A DNA stretch of 64,000 nucleotides from Schizochytrium sp. CCTCC M209059 (lineage: Eukaryota; Sar; Bigyra; Thraustochytrida; Thraustochytriidae): positions 162,660-226,659 of the forward strand of contig KN805384.1 of assembly GCA_000818945.1 (NCBI GenBank), in the 5' to 3' direction. Below, piece by piece: positions 32,501-41,942 of this stretch; position 1 is the first letter of the stretch, and the number at the start of each line of letters is the position of its first letter. Made by a program: the position numbers and the translations under genes. The notes below the pieces were generated by a model. That model saw only the letters and a program-made list of their open reading frames with translations. It was not told the DNA's origin and did not search any database.

Positions 32501-33027
32501 AGGAGTATCAGAAATTAACGTCAAACGAGCTGCCGTCTCTACCGCAACAGCAAGAAATGCAGCAAGCCCGTGAGTACCAGGGCAAGTCCAAGCGGGACAA
32601 GGCTATTTCGCGATCATCGTCATGTGCAACCTCGATGATGGAGGAGGAAGCCTGGCTCGCTCCCAAGACGATTGCTCTCGCAAGTATTTCTTCGGGGTCT
32701 TTTTTTGGCGAGGTTGCGCTCATTTTACCCGTGCGGAGAACAGCTTCAGCCAAAGCCATCGCCGTGTCGATTCTCTACATGTTGGACCGGGAAGCTCTGC
32801 TCACATCTCTCAAGGACTTTCCTGACATTTACGCGCGGCTGCGTGACATTGCCACCTCTCGCGTTCGTCGTATAACGCGCAAACTTCGCGCCCGTGCTGC
32901 TGGCAATCCCCTTTCATGCTCTCCATCCTCATCGGGACGCAGGAGGAACCGACGAACGACGATCTCGCTCGAGCGTGACCTTCAAGACGTTGAAGCCGTC
33001 GCGCTCAACAAGCAAACAACGCAGTGA
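29539..33027 (+). CDS. EF-hand voltage/cyclic-nucleotide-gated channel (CNG/HCN superfamily)
   Basis: 1162 residues, one exon. The first about 450 residues are disordered, with a His run and a long poly-Ala run. Two canonical EF-hands follow: DADGDGTVTPDE (467-478) and DNNGDGYVSFKE (504-515). Six transmembrane helices lie between about 585 and 860. S4 ('LIRLVRMTKLFRLLRM', near 703) keeps basic residues every third position. The pore loop reads I-G-I-G-F-E-T-P-P (807-815): not the K-channel GYG, but carrying the ETPP seen after the filter of animal CNG channels. A C-linker and cyclic-nucleotide-binding domain occupy about 870-1100; the phosphate-binding cassette 'FFGEVALILPVRRTASAKA' (near 1055) looks competent, and about 65 residues are inserted before it. 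It is predicted to be a plasma- or ciliary-membrane cation channel integrating voltage, cAMP/cGMP and Ca2+. The exact start is uncertain. Confidence 0.92.
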   Translation: MPGGKDDSVNHTHKTSENVSRGDHHHHHQYYQDFQHLDQIAGQNSWTYAGQSLEGDYTYSPSAAAAAAAAAAAAAATNAHGTGQARHARDGSSRHKRQSPSNKRLRRLPPVQPSPLAATSGDEAATWSSNVDSAYASSPTTQSGLYPSHTAPELPEGTEAAYPDHTAARQLGETEGAYVNGASSSFPQSSATPQDTPSSNVRHVTLDESSTQKVVEELVRALSAAPPASLRASLGSLDTAQGGRDTLASSPSRANLGLTSPMSPGTETSGLIKEISDFQSRQSVSYEMRDRFRRTSEQSLHAKVRDAASAVGSRSSAQPQMPPTRQSVFGSTGLPSPSALRARAANVGNFFSGLGSKMRRGSVMPLNISGTSSFRKYGSALDNIQELNAVKKCSSQHHLANCDSTDNGATTKEEEEAEEEAGSIDRKSSGSLGSNDTIEKPASANSLSEIELRKLYPDLWESFRRYDADGDGTVTPDELVNYLEVELDSTIAVEDITKFFEAIDNNGDGYVSFKELADWYHSIVHSLDMGTESQQGGVTVGTIFDVTKFNLGDIAKSIRSVTHANSVPGLTHIDFEDWEEPSRWIVHPFSTFHVGWDLVISAVLVITLVTLPLSLAFENFNDDVSGFNLAVDIFFCLDIAKNFFTGYIDIDGLTHLEHRDIVRHYLLSWFIPDLVSSLPIDLVLDAFGEVEDDGLTRSTKGLKLIRLVRMTKLFRLLRMGRAAKFFAHWHRFIEDRLKIRIHDSTIRMLKLGVLLLVLAHWIGCLQFMMCRLMDFPASSWVVAAELDTMSETTQYSWSFFKALAQMIGIGFETPPVTNLGCLDLTDSWCKIEMWITLSSMYLGSVFYAIMISNISSIIFSMNMASRLYQEKTQQLNEYMRSKRLPPHLRDRVRDYFSLRYSEGKIFNEEAIMKDLSPSLRRDIMFFTSRELFLKVPFFRECTGNGFISSLATSLTPMVAFQDDVILEEGSVGDSMFFISSGKVLIYVEEYQKLTSNELPSLPQQQEMQQAREYQGKSKRDKAISRSSSCATSMMEEEAWLAPKTIALASISSGSFFGEVALILPVRRTASAKAIAVSILYMLDREALLTSLKDFPDIYARLRDIATSRVRRITRKLRARAAGNPLSCSPSSSGRRRNRRTTISLERDLQDVEAVALNKQTTQ

Positions 33028-33826
33028 GTGAGTGACCTGAGCTCCAGAGTAGGCATTTTCCAAAGAGTGAGCCCAAATTGCAGCAGACACAGCGTGAGCC
33101 CCGCTTTTCCCAAACGCAGCCACAGGAATCCGCGATAATCATTTGAAGCACTGTCAAGCACGTTTTTTTTTTTATCTCCTCTCGAACAACTGAAGCGCGC
33201 TCTTCTGCCAGTTTCGCTCCAATTCTTGTCACCTTTGCATACCCGTCCGCGCGTCTTCCCCGATTTCAGCTCTCCTCTTCGACGTATACTCTCCGTGCTC
33301 TATCTAGCTAGCTTTCTCGCACATCGTGCAATGTAAAGAGACGACTCTGATCCTCATCAGCCCCAAGTATATCATCATATGCCTACCTCGCATGCCGTGC
33401 CACCGACTCCAACTTGGATTATGGGCTTCGCGTCCCTCTCCCTTCAAGTTTGAGGTGGCTTGGCTGTCCACACTGACCACTGCCATGCCATGCCACCCAT
33501 GGTGTCCTTGTTTTCCCTCGCATTCACAGTGAACAAAAAGTTCTCCAGACCCATGCGATGTCAATTTTATCGCCGGCTCCGCATGCTTGATAGCTGAGCG
33601 ATGGGAGACGAGACCGGCCTCGTGCAAGCAAACCGGCATCAGCGACGCCAAGGCAATCAGCGACGCCAAGGCAGGCAGGCAGGCAGGCAGGCAGCCCGTC
33701 AGCCGTGCGTCGCCAGGCCACGGCACGCACACGTCAGTGCTTGATCGAGTCGCGGACAGCAGGCAGGCAGGGAGGGAGGGAGGGAGGTCCCGCGCGAACA
33801 AGGAAAGCAAGGAAAGCAAGGACACC
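33028..33826. other. Intergenic, low complexity near the 3' side
   Basis: Contains a T run (about 33164-33174), a GGCA array (33670-33694) and GGGA repeats (33770-33785) just upstream of the next gene. No coding support. Confidence 0.6.
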
Positions 33827-34783
33827 ATGACGGAGGAGAGCGGTCTCAAGGCCTTATCGCCGCTTCTGCGCAAAGCCTTGAGCGTGGTGGCGGTCGTTGC
33901 GGTATGGGGCGTGGGCATCGGGCTCTCCTTTCTTGGCAAGGGCAGAGCAGACCCGTTCGTGCCGCAGTTGAGCATTCTGCAGACAACTCTGGTTCTGAGC
34001 TTCGGAATTAATGCACTCGTCTTCGTACCCTCTTATGTGTTCCAGACGGAGCGCTACTTTGACCTAACAGGTAGCCTCACGTACCTGACATGCACATGGT
34101 ACACGTTTTCGGCCGGCCTCAAGAGCACGGAAGGTGTCAAACTAAGGTCAGTGCTTGCGAGCGTCTTGGTCACGATTTGGGCAGTTCGTCTCGGTAGCTT
34201 TCTTTTTCGACGCATCCTTCGTGACGGCAAGGACGGTCGTTTCGACGAGATCAAGCCCAACTTTTTGTACTTTTTCAATGTGTGGAACACGCAAGGCCTT
34301 TGGGTTTACGTTACCGCGTACGCGGTCTACATTGCAAATGCATCAACTGAAGACGCAAAACTCGGGGCTTTTGACTATGTCGGTCTTGCCGTGTGGGCGA
34401 TTGGCATGGGCATCGAAGCGCTCGCAGACCACCAAAAAACGGTGTGGCGTCAACGTCCTGAGAACAAGGGCCAATTCATCGAGACTGGACTCTGGTACTA
34501 CTCACGCCACCCCAATTATTTTGGTGAGTGGACGTTGTGGACGGGCATGTTCTTGTTTTGCGCTTCGACATTTGAAGGCATGCAGTGGGCTGCCGTGGTG
34601 TCTCCAATTTTCGTCTTTTGCCTGCTCAACTTTGTCTCTGGTGTGCCCCTTCTCGAGAAACGAGCAGACGAAAAATGGGGCGGACAGCCTGATTACGAGA
34701 ATTACAAGGCTACAACGAGCGTCTTTTTCATTCTTCCCAAGCTCGGCAAGCGCTCGCGCGAGAGCGAGGCTCTCATTCGCTGA
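33827..34783 (+). CDS. DUF1295 / steroid 5-alpha-reductase-like membrane protein
   Basis: 318 residues from the ATG at 33827 in a good context (caccATGa). The open frame extends upstream without an ATG and is repeat-derived. About seven hydrophobic helices are visible. The C-terminal signature 'GLWYYSRHPNYFGEW' (about 219-233), with 'RPENKGQFIETG' before it, is the hallmark of the DUF1295/isoprenylcysteine-methyltransferase-like and steroid-reductase fold. DUF1295 members are NADPH- or SAM-linked membrane enzymes, mostly of undefined substrate. Length fits the family (about 260-320). Sterol or lipid double-bond reduction is plausible but not shown. An A/T-rich 3' flank with several AATAAA-like words (34856-34880) follows. 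Confidence 0.88.
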   Translation: MTEESGLKALSPLLRKALSVVAVVAVWGVGIGLSFLGKGRADPFVPQLSILQTTLVLSFGINALVFVPSYVFQTERYFDLTGSLTYLTCTWYTFSAGLKSTEGVKLRSVLASVLVTIWAVRLGSFLFRRILRDGKDGRFDEIKPNFLYFFNVWNTQGLWVYVTAYAVYIANASTEDAKLGAFDYVGLAVWAIGMGIEALADHQKTVWRQRPENKGQFIETGLWYYSRHPNYFGEWTLWTGMFLFCASTFEGMQWAAVVSPIFVFCLLNFVSGVPLLEKRADEKWGGQPDYENYKATTSVFFILPKLGKRSRESEALIR

Positions 34784-35199
34784 TTGCCGCGCGTCTGACA
34801 TGAACACAAATATAGAATTTTATAAATGTGAGATAAAATTGTTTTCGAGACTCGAAAAATAAAAATAAAGAAAATAAAAAATGAAAAGGTGACATCAGCA
34901 TGCCTGCCTACGTATACTTACGTATAATATGGCCGTTGGAAGGGAAGCGACTCCCGGACTCCCTCCGGCCAGGACGAGTCCCTTTTATAACTCGGACGGA
35001 GGGAGACCTTGGCTCGACCAAGCCTACGGTCCCAAGCGAGCTTTGCGAAGCGGGCTCGCTCGACAGTGAGTCCGCGCCTCATCGTACTCAAGGCTTGAGG
35101 TTCTCGAAACGAAAGTCAAATTTAACAAACGCGTGTGCTGACGCCCTTGCGTGCGTGCCGATCCCGGTCGCCGCAAGAGTATATATTGCCAAGTGAGCC
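34784..35199. other. Intergenic with AT-rich terminator-like stretch and hairpin
   Basis: 34855-34890 is rich in AAATAAA-type words, likely the 3' processing region of the upstream gene. At about 34958-35005 the words CTCCCTCCGG and CGGAGGGAG form a potential stem around a TTTTATAA-containing loop region. Further TATA-like sequence (AGTATATATT) lies at 35178-35187, very close to the next ATG. Confidence 0.45.
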
Positions 35200-35928
35200 A
35201 TGCGGATGGACAGAAGATGGGCCCTTGGGCTTGCGGCAGTCGCCGTGGTGCGCAGTGCTGTCGGCCTCGAGCAGTCGAGCGAGCTTTTTGGGCAAATGGT
35301 TGCGCTGAGCGAACCCGACGACGTGCAGGGACTTCTTTCTACATGCTTTTCGGGCATCAACATGACAACCTGCACCTATGACGACGAGGCAAGCGCGTCA
35401 GATGACCTTAGCGGCATCTTTGCTGACTTTTCGTGGGGTTCAGTCTTTAGCGGTGAAGCTGCATACTGTCTAACGTGCTGCAATAACCGCAGGCTTGATT
35501 TTAGTTCAGGAGAACTGATTGCTCTCCAGTGTGATCTCAGCAATCCCCTTGCCACGAAATCAGGTAAAGGCATTGACAGTATCAAGCTCAACGAGACCGA
35601 TTGGGAATTTCGCTTTGCTCGACGAAGTACCGTGGATGATCGTGCCATAACACGCTGCGCTTTGCAGCGCACAAATTACAGCAACATGGTGAGCGGCTAT
35701 GAGCTCACAATTTACGCTCAAGAGTACAACAACGTGGTAGCCTTTTGGCGTGGCGTCACCGGATGTACTGCTGTTGCCATTGAAGTTGCGCCCGAAGCAA
35801 TCACCAATGATTTCAGCGAAAGGATTATTCTTCAAGTCAATGCCGCAAACGCAAGAACCGAGACTATCAAGCTAATTCTCTTTGTATGGGCGCTCTTAGG
35901 GGCCACGCACGGGGTGCCATTTCGATGA
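35200..35928 (+). CDS. Putative secreted protein, unrecognised
   Basis: 242 residues. The N-terminus has an apparent signal peptide ('RRWALGLAAVAVVRSAVG'). The mature part holds eight cysteines, including a 'CLTCCNNRR' cluster, and several N-x-S/T sequons (for example 'NMTT', 'NETD', 'NYSN'), consistent with export. The last about 20 residues ('IKLILFVWALLGATHGVPFR') are hydrophobic and could be a membrane or GPI-type tail, although the very end is not typical for GPI. I recognise no domain. It lies head-to-tail after the DUF1295 gene and converges on the RPE gene. Confidence 0.65.
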   Translation: MRMDRRWALGLAAVAVVRSAVGLEQSSELFGQMVALSEPDDVQGLLSTCFSGINMTTCTYDDEASASDDLSGIFADFSWGSVFSGEAAYCLTCCNNRRLDFSSGELIALQCDLSNPLATKSGKGIDSIKLNETDWEFRFARRSTVDDRAITRCALQRTNYSNMVSGYELTIYAQEYNNVVAFWRGVTGCTAVAIEVAPEAITNDFSERIILQVNAANARTETIKLILFVWALLGATHGVPFR

Positions 35929-36277
35929 CGGCTCTTCTCGCTTGATCGAAGGTGGAAAGCCACCTTGGCTCTTTGAAAATGCTGACATGATCTCAGCACA
36001 AGCTATCTTCAAACCATGATGGTATGAAAAGACGCCGATTCTTTGACCAAGTAAATGAAAAGAGAAGCTGGCGACCGCACTCAAGGTTTTGTACGCACTT
36101 CTCTTTTCCGAAAATTTCTGTCGGTATGGTGTGCAACAAGGAGGAGAGACTGATCAACAGAATTAATAGGCTGATTTGCAATCGTTTTTCACAAAAAGCG
36201 TTGTTGACTTTCTCGCATCCATGGAAAACAACCATGCGCAGCGAGCTTCACAGGCTACACAGATCGAATGATGATCT
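35929..36277. other. Convergent 3' intergenic region
   Basis: About 350 bp between converging gene ends. No gene seen. Confidence 0.7.
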
Positions 36278-37232
36278 CTAGTCCTTGTCGGAGCGCATCG
36301 GGGTGAGATCACCGTCCTCCTTGCCCTGGCCAAGCTTCTCGACACTGCGACGCATCGTAGAAATGCTCTCGGCCATGTCGCTGGCCTTGTAGACGCCAGA
36401 GCCCGAGACAATAAGGTTGGCTCCAGCCTCCGCAGCGGCGTCGATCGTAGCAGGCTTGACACCGCCATCGACCTCAATGTCCATTTCCGGGTAAAGCTCG
36501 CGGACCTTACGAACCTTGGACATCATCTTCTCCATGAAAGACTGGCCGCCCTTGCCGGGGTGCACGGTCATGATGAGCGCAAGGTCAATCTGGTCACCAT
36601 ATTTGAGCAGAGTCTCCACCGGGGTGTCCGGGCTGATGCCCAGACCAACCCGCATGCCGTGAGACTTGATGTCATCAATCACCTGCTGCGTGTTACCGCG
36701 CTCCTCCGTAGTCTCGAGGTGGAAGGTGTACGTGAGGAGACCGGGCTTGCTGCCCTGGGCCTTGGCCACACCAGCGACCCAGTTCTCCGGCTCGCTCGTC
36801 ATCATGTGGCAGTCAAATGGAATGTCAGGAACGTGGCGACGGAGGCACTCGATCACGTAGGGCCCAAACGAGATGTTCGGCACAAAGTGTCCGTCCATGA
36901 CATCCAGGTGCACGTAGTCGGCACCTGCTTTGAGGACGCGTTCGACCTCGGATTGGAGATTCGCCTAAAATCAATGAGCCGAGTTTAACGCGGCGCGCAC
37001 GCAATTTCGTGTGTCAGTTCACCGACCTATTGTTCCTTTCTCTTATCATTGCTCGCTCAAGACGCGCGCTTCTTGACGAGGCTAGACACCTCGACTAAGC
37101 CGGGTGTTGTGGCGACCAAGAAATCGAATCGAATTGCCTGCGCCCAAGCTGCGCCGTGCTCACCACTAAACGTACCATGTCGCAGTCGAGGACGGAGGGG
37201 CCAATCATGGCCGCGCAGCAGTGCGGCGCCAT
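36278..37232 (-). CDS. RPE: Ribulose-phosphate 3-epimerase, two exons
   Basis: It interconverts ribulose-5-phosphate and xylulose-5-phosphate in the pentose phosphate pathway (and in carbon fixation where present). The gene is split: exon 1 is 37176-37232 (19 codons, ATG at 37232, containing 'IGPSVLDCDM'), the intron is 36965-37175, and exon 2 is 36278-36964. Splicing gives 247 residues and restores the family start 'PSVLDCDM-ANLQSEV'. Family hallmarks are present: 'HLDVMDGHFVPN' (catalytic Asp), 'CHMMTSEPENW', 'MTVHPGKGGQSFM' and 'VDGGVKPATI'. The start resembles animal and fungal cytosolic enzymes rather than transit-peptide-bearing plastid ones, so a cytosolic location is likely. Divergent from the adaptor gene at 37424, with about 190 bp between the two starts. 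Confidence 0.93.
36965..37175 (-). other. Spliceosomal intron of the RPE gene (211 bp)
   Basis: GT-AG intron with donor ATG|GTACGT and acceptor TTTTAG|GCG, phase 0. It was inferred because exon 2 alone lacks the conserved N-terminal strand and the upstream exon supplies it in frame. Confidence 0.88.
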
Positions 37233-37423
37233 TGTCCTTGTCTGAATCTGAGTGCAGGTGCTCGCGTCGGCGGTCTCTGCGTGCTCGCAAGGGGTTCGAG
37301 GCTTTGGTCGCCACGAACAAAAAAGCTGCTCGTCCTTTCACTGGTAGGCCTAGTTGGCAGCCTGTGCAGTACTATTTAGACTATCCGCCGTCTTTGGGCA
37401 TAAAGCAGAAGGAAACGAAGACC
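37233..37423. promoter_or_regulatory. Compact bidirectional promoter (inferred)
   Basis: The only 191 bp between two divergent ATGs, so promoter and leader elements for both RPE and the adaptor gene must lie here or inside the first introns. No TATA box is evident. Confidence 0.5.
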
Positions 37424-40171
37424 ATGCCCGCGCTCTTCGTGGCGCTCGTGGATGCGGGCGGGCGCTCGCTGGTGCTACAGCACGCAGGTACGTTGAAGCT
37501 GGTCCCGCTGGCGCAATTATCCTCCTCTCTGCGCACTTGATGAGAGCAGAGGGGGCTGTCGAAGAGGAAAAGCGAAACAGCAACTGCGACCCAGGTCAAG
37601 AAAAGAAAAGATAAGGTGCACGACGAAAGCAGCGAAGCAGCGTGCACGACACACCAGAAAAGCGAAAAATAAAGAGAGAAAGAAACTGACGAATGGCCAT
37701 AACGTGTTTTGTTTTTTCTGTTGTGGTTTTATTCGTGCGCAATCTTAGGCTTGATTGCTCTCGAAAAGGCTGAGAACCTGGTTCGAGGATTCGAGTCTTT
37801 CGTGAGAAAACGTGCTCCGCGGGATCCGGCCGAGGTAGGTGGCAAGTGAAACCTGTCGCGAAAGCAGACGCACTCTTTCATACTGACTCGCTTCATTACA
37901 CAATAGGGTGCTTATATTGTAGCGCGGGCGTACAGGATACATTTCGTGCAGTGCCAGAGTGTATGGATCGTCTCGTGCAATTACGCGGGTGAGGACATTT
38001 GGACAACGGCTGCTGTAATTGGCCGAACGATAGACTATCTACTCGCGCTCTGCGAACAGCGAGTGAGCTCTAAAAAGGTGGAAAAGCACTTTGGCGATGT
38101 CGTAATTGCCCTCTTGCGAATTTTGTGTACTCGACGCGATGCCGTGGAGCTTGCGAGGGCGAGGCCAATTGCTTCAACACCCTCAACCTCCTCAGCAGGC
38201 CTAGGCATTTATGGAAGCAGTGCAAGTCCGATGGCGGAGAACTCTGGTGGTGGCGGTAGCACGAAGAGTATTGGCAAGGCAAGCAGCATGAGCGCTGCTC
38301 GAGGGGCCCAAGCCGCTCGAGCTGCCATCGCAGCGACATCGGCCAAGGCTGCGGGCGCAAGGTCAAGCGTAACACTTGACCGCACGCACGGATCTCAAGG
38401 GGTTGCAGACCCTGCGCGCTTGAGCCGGCCGGACAAGGACGAGGCGTCGAGGCTTCAAATTTGGATGTCGCAGAAAGCCGACTTTGTGGCACGAAAGAAA
38501 CAAGTTGTTGCGCTTCGCGATCTTGAGGAGCGCGCAAGCATACCGACTGCGACATGTTTTCCTACGATGCTTGCAAGCACACAGACTCGTGCGGGTGGAA
38601 GTAAAAAGTCGCAGCGGGAACGTCATAAGAAGGCACAGCGACAAAACCGAAAGGCTACCGCCTATCTCCGTGCTTCTGCATGGGAAGAGTTTGGGGACTC
38701 CTTTGCAGTCGATGCTTTCGAGGTTGAGACTAGTATGAACCATGAGATAGTCTCTTCCGCGCAGCAGCAGCAACAACAACAGTCACAAGGTGATGTGCAG
38801 GAAGGAATGGTATCAGAGACAATGGTTGGCGCGCAAGAGAATCTTCAGCTTGATGGACAAGGTGTATTTGAAGGAGATGGTCCTTTGAAAAACGCGCAAG
38901 CGGCATTTGACCCGTTTAGCGCGCCCAGTGGAACGAATCTGCTCGAGGTGGAGGACGATGCGAGCGGAAAGCCTGCAGCATGGGATCCTTTTAGTTCGCC
39001 GAGTCCTGAAATCGCGTCGCGTTCGCAAGAAGCTGCCACCGCGAATCCTGCGTGGGATCCCTTTGGCGGCAGCGGTGGTGACGGTGAGGAGAACAACGGA
39101 AAAGCAACAGCGGACAATGCAGATGGCGCATTTGAGGCATCTACTCACCAAGGAATCGAGGATGACTGGGCTTTTTCAAGCTCGCCTTTGGGGGCGACCG
39201 AGGCGGAAACTTTCCCGGAAATTCGTTCTCTCCATATTCGAGAGCAGCTCATTGCAGACGGAATGTGGCAGCCTGGGAGTAAGTTTGTTGTCAACAAGTG
39301 CATGGCTCGCGGCAAGGTATATGCTTCAGGAACTCCGGGGGGGCGGATCATTTTGCAGCAAGTGCATGGAGGCGCGCACGCAATCAACTGCCGCGCAGAC
39401 GCTGCGCAGGCTTCGGTTGTCGCGCAAGAAGGAGGGCGTGTTGAGATTGAGTGTAGCTTTGCAGGCGCCAACGGCGGCGTGGAAGAGGAGCACAACGTGG
39501 CTCTTTTCTGGATGGACGCCTCGTGGAGCCCGGAATCCGTTCCCGTGTACGCCACAGCATTCTGGGTGGCGACAAAAGGACTTGTCCGCGTTTGCCTAAA
39601 TAAGGCTACTTCGGCCCGCGCCAGCAGGGCCGGCAGCGGCAGCGGCGGCGGCGTCCGCGTCGGCAGCGGCGGCATCGGCGGCAGCGGCATCGGCGGCAGC
39701 GGCGGCTGTGCCAGCAGCGTCCCACGATACGAGGACGTTCTCATTAAGGTGGACTTGGGCGATCTACTTTCGAGCACTGAATCCGATGCCGTTCAGGTCT
39801 CGAGTGCGAGCGCCAGCGCGCAAAGGTGCGAGTGGTCGGCCTCGGAGGCCATGCTGAGCGTAACGCTGGCCGATGGCGCGCAGAACTCTGGCGAAAGCGG
39901 CTGCTGCACTGACATTTCGTTCTCGTGGCCAGGTTCCGCGGCGAGCGTGATGGAATCCAGCGCCGCCATCGAATGCGAAGCTTTCGTCGCCGACGACAAG
40001 ACCGGGGTTCCTCTATCGTGCGAGCTGCGCTGTCTCGTCCGAACCTCTTCGGCGGCGTTATCCTCGGCGGTCTGGGGCATGGCAGGTGCTCAGAATGACC
40101 TCGGCTCCCGGGAGGCCGAGACCCAAGGGGTGGAGACGCGAGCCGTCATTCGGACGTCTGCAGCACAGTGA
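37424..40171 (+). CDS. Longin / mu-homology adaptor subunit with DPF motifs (TSET TCUP/TML- or muniscin-like), three exons
   Basis: Exons by inspection: 37424-37487, 37749-37834 and 37907-40171, with GT-AG junctions CAG|GTACGT...CTTAG|GC and GAG|GTAGGT...AATAG|GG. The frame is kept throughout (804 residues). Residues 1-125 read as a mu/sigma-type longin domain: 'MPALFVALVDAGGRSLVL', helix 'LIALEKAENLVRGFESFV', then 'CQSVWIVSCNY' and two helices. A long linker follows, with poly-Gln, basic clusters and three DPF motifs (385-387, 410-412, 434-436), known ligands of AP2 appendages. The C-terminal about 350 residues look like a mu-homology domain, with a Gly/Ser-rich insertion near 39635-39715. 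AP mu subunits are near 430 residues and lack such a linker, so a TSET-type medium subunit or muniscin relative fits better. Role: clathrin-associated coat at the plasma membrane (inferred). Confidence 0.72.
37488..37748 (+). other. Intron 1 of the adaptor gene (261 bp)
   Basis: Donor GTACGT and a T-rich acceptor ending CTTAG; phase 1. The first exon alone is 64 bp, so ordinary ORF calling misses it. Confidence 0.78.
37835..37906 (+). other. Intron 2 of the adaptor gene (72 bp)
   Basis: Donor GTAGGT, acceptor ACAATAG; phase 0. Removing it joins 'RDPAE' to 'GAYIVARAYRIHF' in frame. Confidence 0.75.
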
Positions 40172-41420
40172 CGAGTGGAGAAAAATAGTAAATAGCTCGG
40201 GCTCGCGATAGAACGTGAAGGGACGGTGTAAGGGGAACGAAGGAGAAAGAGACGGTAAAAAGGCACAATGTCTGTAAGAAAAGGGCGCCGCGGGGAGAAA
40301 GCTTTGCCGTTCTCCGCTGCGCTGGCTGGTATTGAAGCTGTTTGTGGTCGCCACTTCGCTTCTCGAGATTCCCCGTAGAAACGTTTCGCCCCCTTTGCCA
40401 TACTACGCACTGGCCATAATATGGCGGGCAGGACAGCCTGCTGCTGCAGCAGTAGCTGTAGGTGCCGCAGCTGGACGTCGTAGTCGGCCACTCAGATCAT
40501 GTCCATCATTCGTCGCTGCTGGAAGACTGCTGTCACGCGAGTGCTGAGCACGAGGCCGCCGCCGCTCAGCCACCATTGGCGAATGAATGAATCTCTGGCC
40601 AACTAACTGGCTGGCTGGTTGTGTGGCTGGCTGGCTGGCTGGTTGGCTGGCTGGCCCTCCGTGCCGGTGTCGCTCTCAGCTTCTGCTCTTTTTCCCGAGG
40701 CAGGTCGTCGCCATCACGACCGCGCATCCATGCGACCGATGGAGCCAGCTCGCGCCGGCCACAATCTCGTTCGTTCCCTCCCTTCCCTTCCCATTCATTC
40801 CCCCTCCCTTCTCCTACAGCTATCCCCACATATCCCTACCGCGCCGCTGGCGCGCCTCGCGCAGAAGCGTGCCGGGCGTGCGCTCAGGCCGCCCACAGCC
40901 GTCCGCCCACAGCTACTCACCCGCGCCCCCACCGCACTGCGGCGCGGCGCCCCGCCACAGTGTGCCCGCAGAAGGCACACAGCGGCGCGGCGGTGCGGGT
41001 CCGCCCGCCGCGGCGCGATGGGACGCGGCGGCCGCCGGAGATTCCCAGGCAAGCAAGCAAGCAAGCAAGGCAACTTGACTGACCACTTGAAGAATAAAAA
41101 AAACAGCTCGCGGCGGCGCCAGATTCGCCGCCTGGCTGCGTGCAGCTCGAGGTTCTTTCTCTCTTTCTGCCGCTCTCTCGCGCGCTCGCTCGCTCCGCCG
41201 GCCCCTTCCGCGCCACGCCGCGGCCCTCGCCCGGCCGCGGGCAGACCCCGTTCGAGCGAGGCAGCGGCGGGCGGAAGCGGAGCGAGCGGCAGCGCGGTTC
41301 CGGAACTCGCCAGGGGGCAGGCATCGATCGCCTGAAGAACATCGAGGTTCGCGTTGCGCGCGGCAAACCCGAACGAGGAGGACGCGGAGGAGGACGAGGA
41401 GAAGAGGTCGCGCGGCGAGC
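40172..41420. other. Intergenic, GC-rich, repeat-bearing
   Basis: Contains GGCT repeats (40608-40660), GCAA repeats (41047-41070) and GC-rich sequence. No domain in any frame. Probably the promoter and leader of the gene at 41421. Confidence 0.6.
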
Positions 41421-41942
41421 ATGGAGGAGCAGGGCACGGCGCAGAAGGAGGCGGCGGCGCGCAAGCCGCCCGCGGCGCAGAGGCCGTCACCCGTGGTGGG
41501 CGGCGCGAGGACGAGGTCTGCGTACAAGCTGACCACGCGGATCCTGAGGGCAAGGGCCAGGGAGGTCTGCCCGACGCCGCTGCGCGCCGCGGCGCCGTAC
41601 GCGGGGCCCGCGCGCAAGCCGCAGCAGGGCGGGGACGCGGACGCCGCCTTCTTCTTCTACGCCCCCCCCGGGGAGGACCAGAACCAGGACCAGGGCCAAC
41701 ACGGCCGAGACCAAGACCAGGCGCTCGCTTTGAAGCGTCAGGCGAGCCTGCCCATGGAGCACGACCTCGGTCCCTTTTTCGAGTTCGAGAACGACCCCGC
41801 CGAGGGCAACGACGGCGATGACGTGGCCGAGGACGGCGACGGCGAGCAGAGCTCCATGGATATCAGCAGCGACCACCTCGAGGACGGCCTCGAGGACGGC
41901 GGCAGCGGCGGTGTCAGCGACGCCTGGGCCCAAGGCTTCTGA
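41421..41942 (+). CDS. Small acidic-tailed hypothetical protein (173 aa)
   Basis: An N-terminal basic, Ala/Pro-rich half with 'GGARTRSAYKLTTRILRAR' is followed by 'DADAAFFFYAPPG', a Gln/Asp/Arg repeat and a strongly acidic tail ('DDVAEDGDGEQ'). It seems disordered, with one predicted helix. No domain recognised. The 'GGAxTR..xKLT' core and acidic tail loosely resemble the smaller gene at 43092, on the same strand, so the pair may be diverged tandem copies. The short length and biased composition leave some doubt that it is a gene; the clear ATG, the intact frame and the resemblance support it. Confidence 0.55.
   Translation: MEEQGTAQKEAAARKPPAAQRPSPVVGGARTRSAYKLTTRILRARAREVCPTPLRAAAPYAGPARKPQQGGDADAAFFFYAPPGEDQNQDQGQHGRDQDQALALKRQASLPMEHDLGPFFEFENDPAEGNDGDDVAEDGDGEQSSMDISSDHLEDGLEDGGSGGVSDAWAQGF

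Noticed and set aside
37760..37800. GGTTCGA word resembling a tRNA B-box
   Set aside because: It lies inside the second exon of the adaptor gene; no acceptor stem, A-box or cloverleaf could be drawn. I found no convincing tRNA or rRNA gene by eye.
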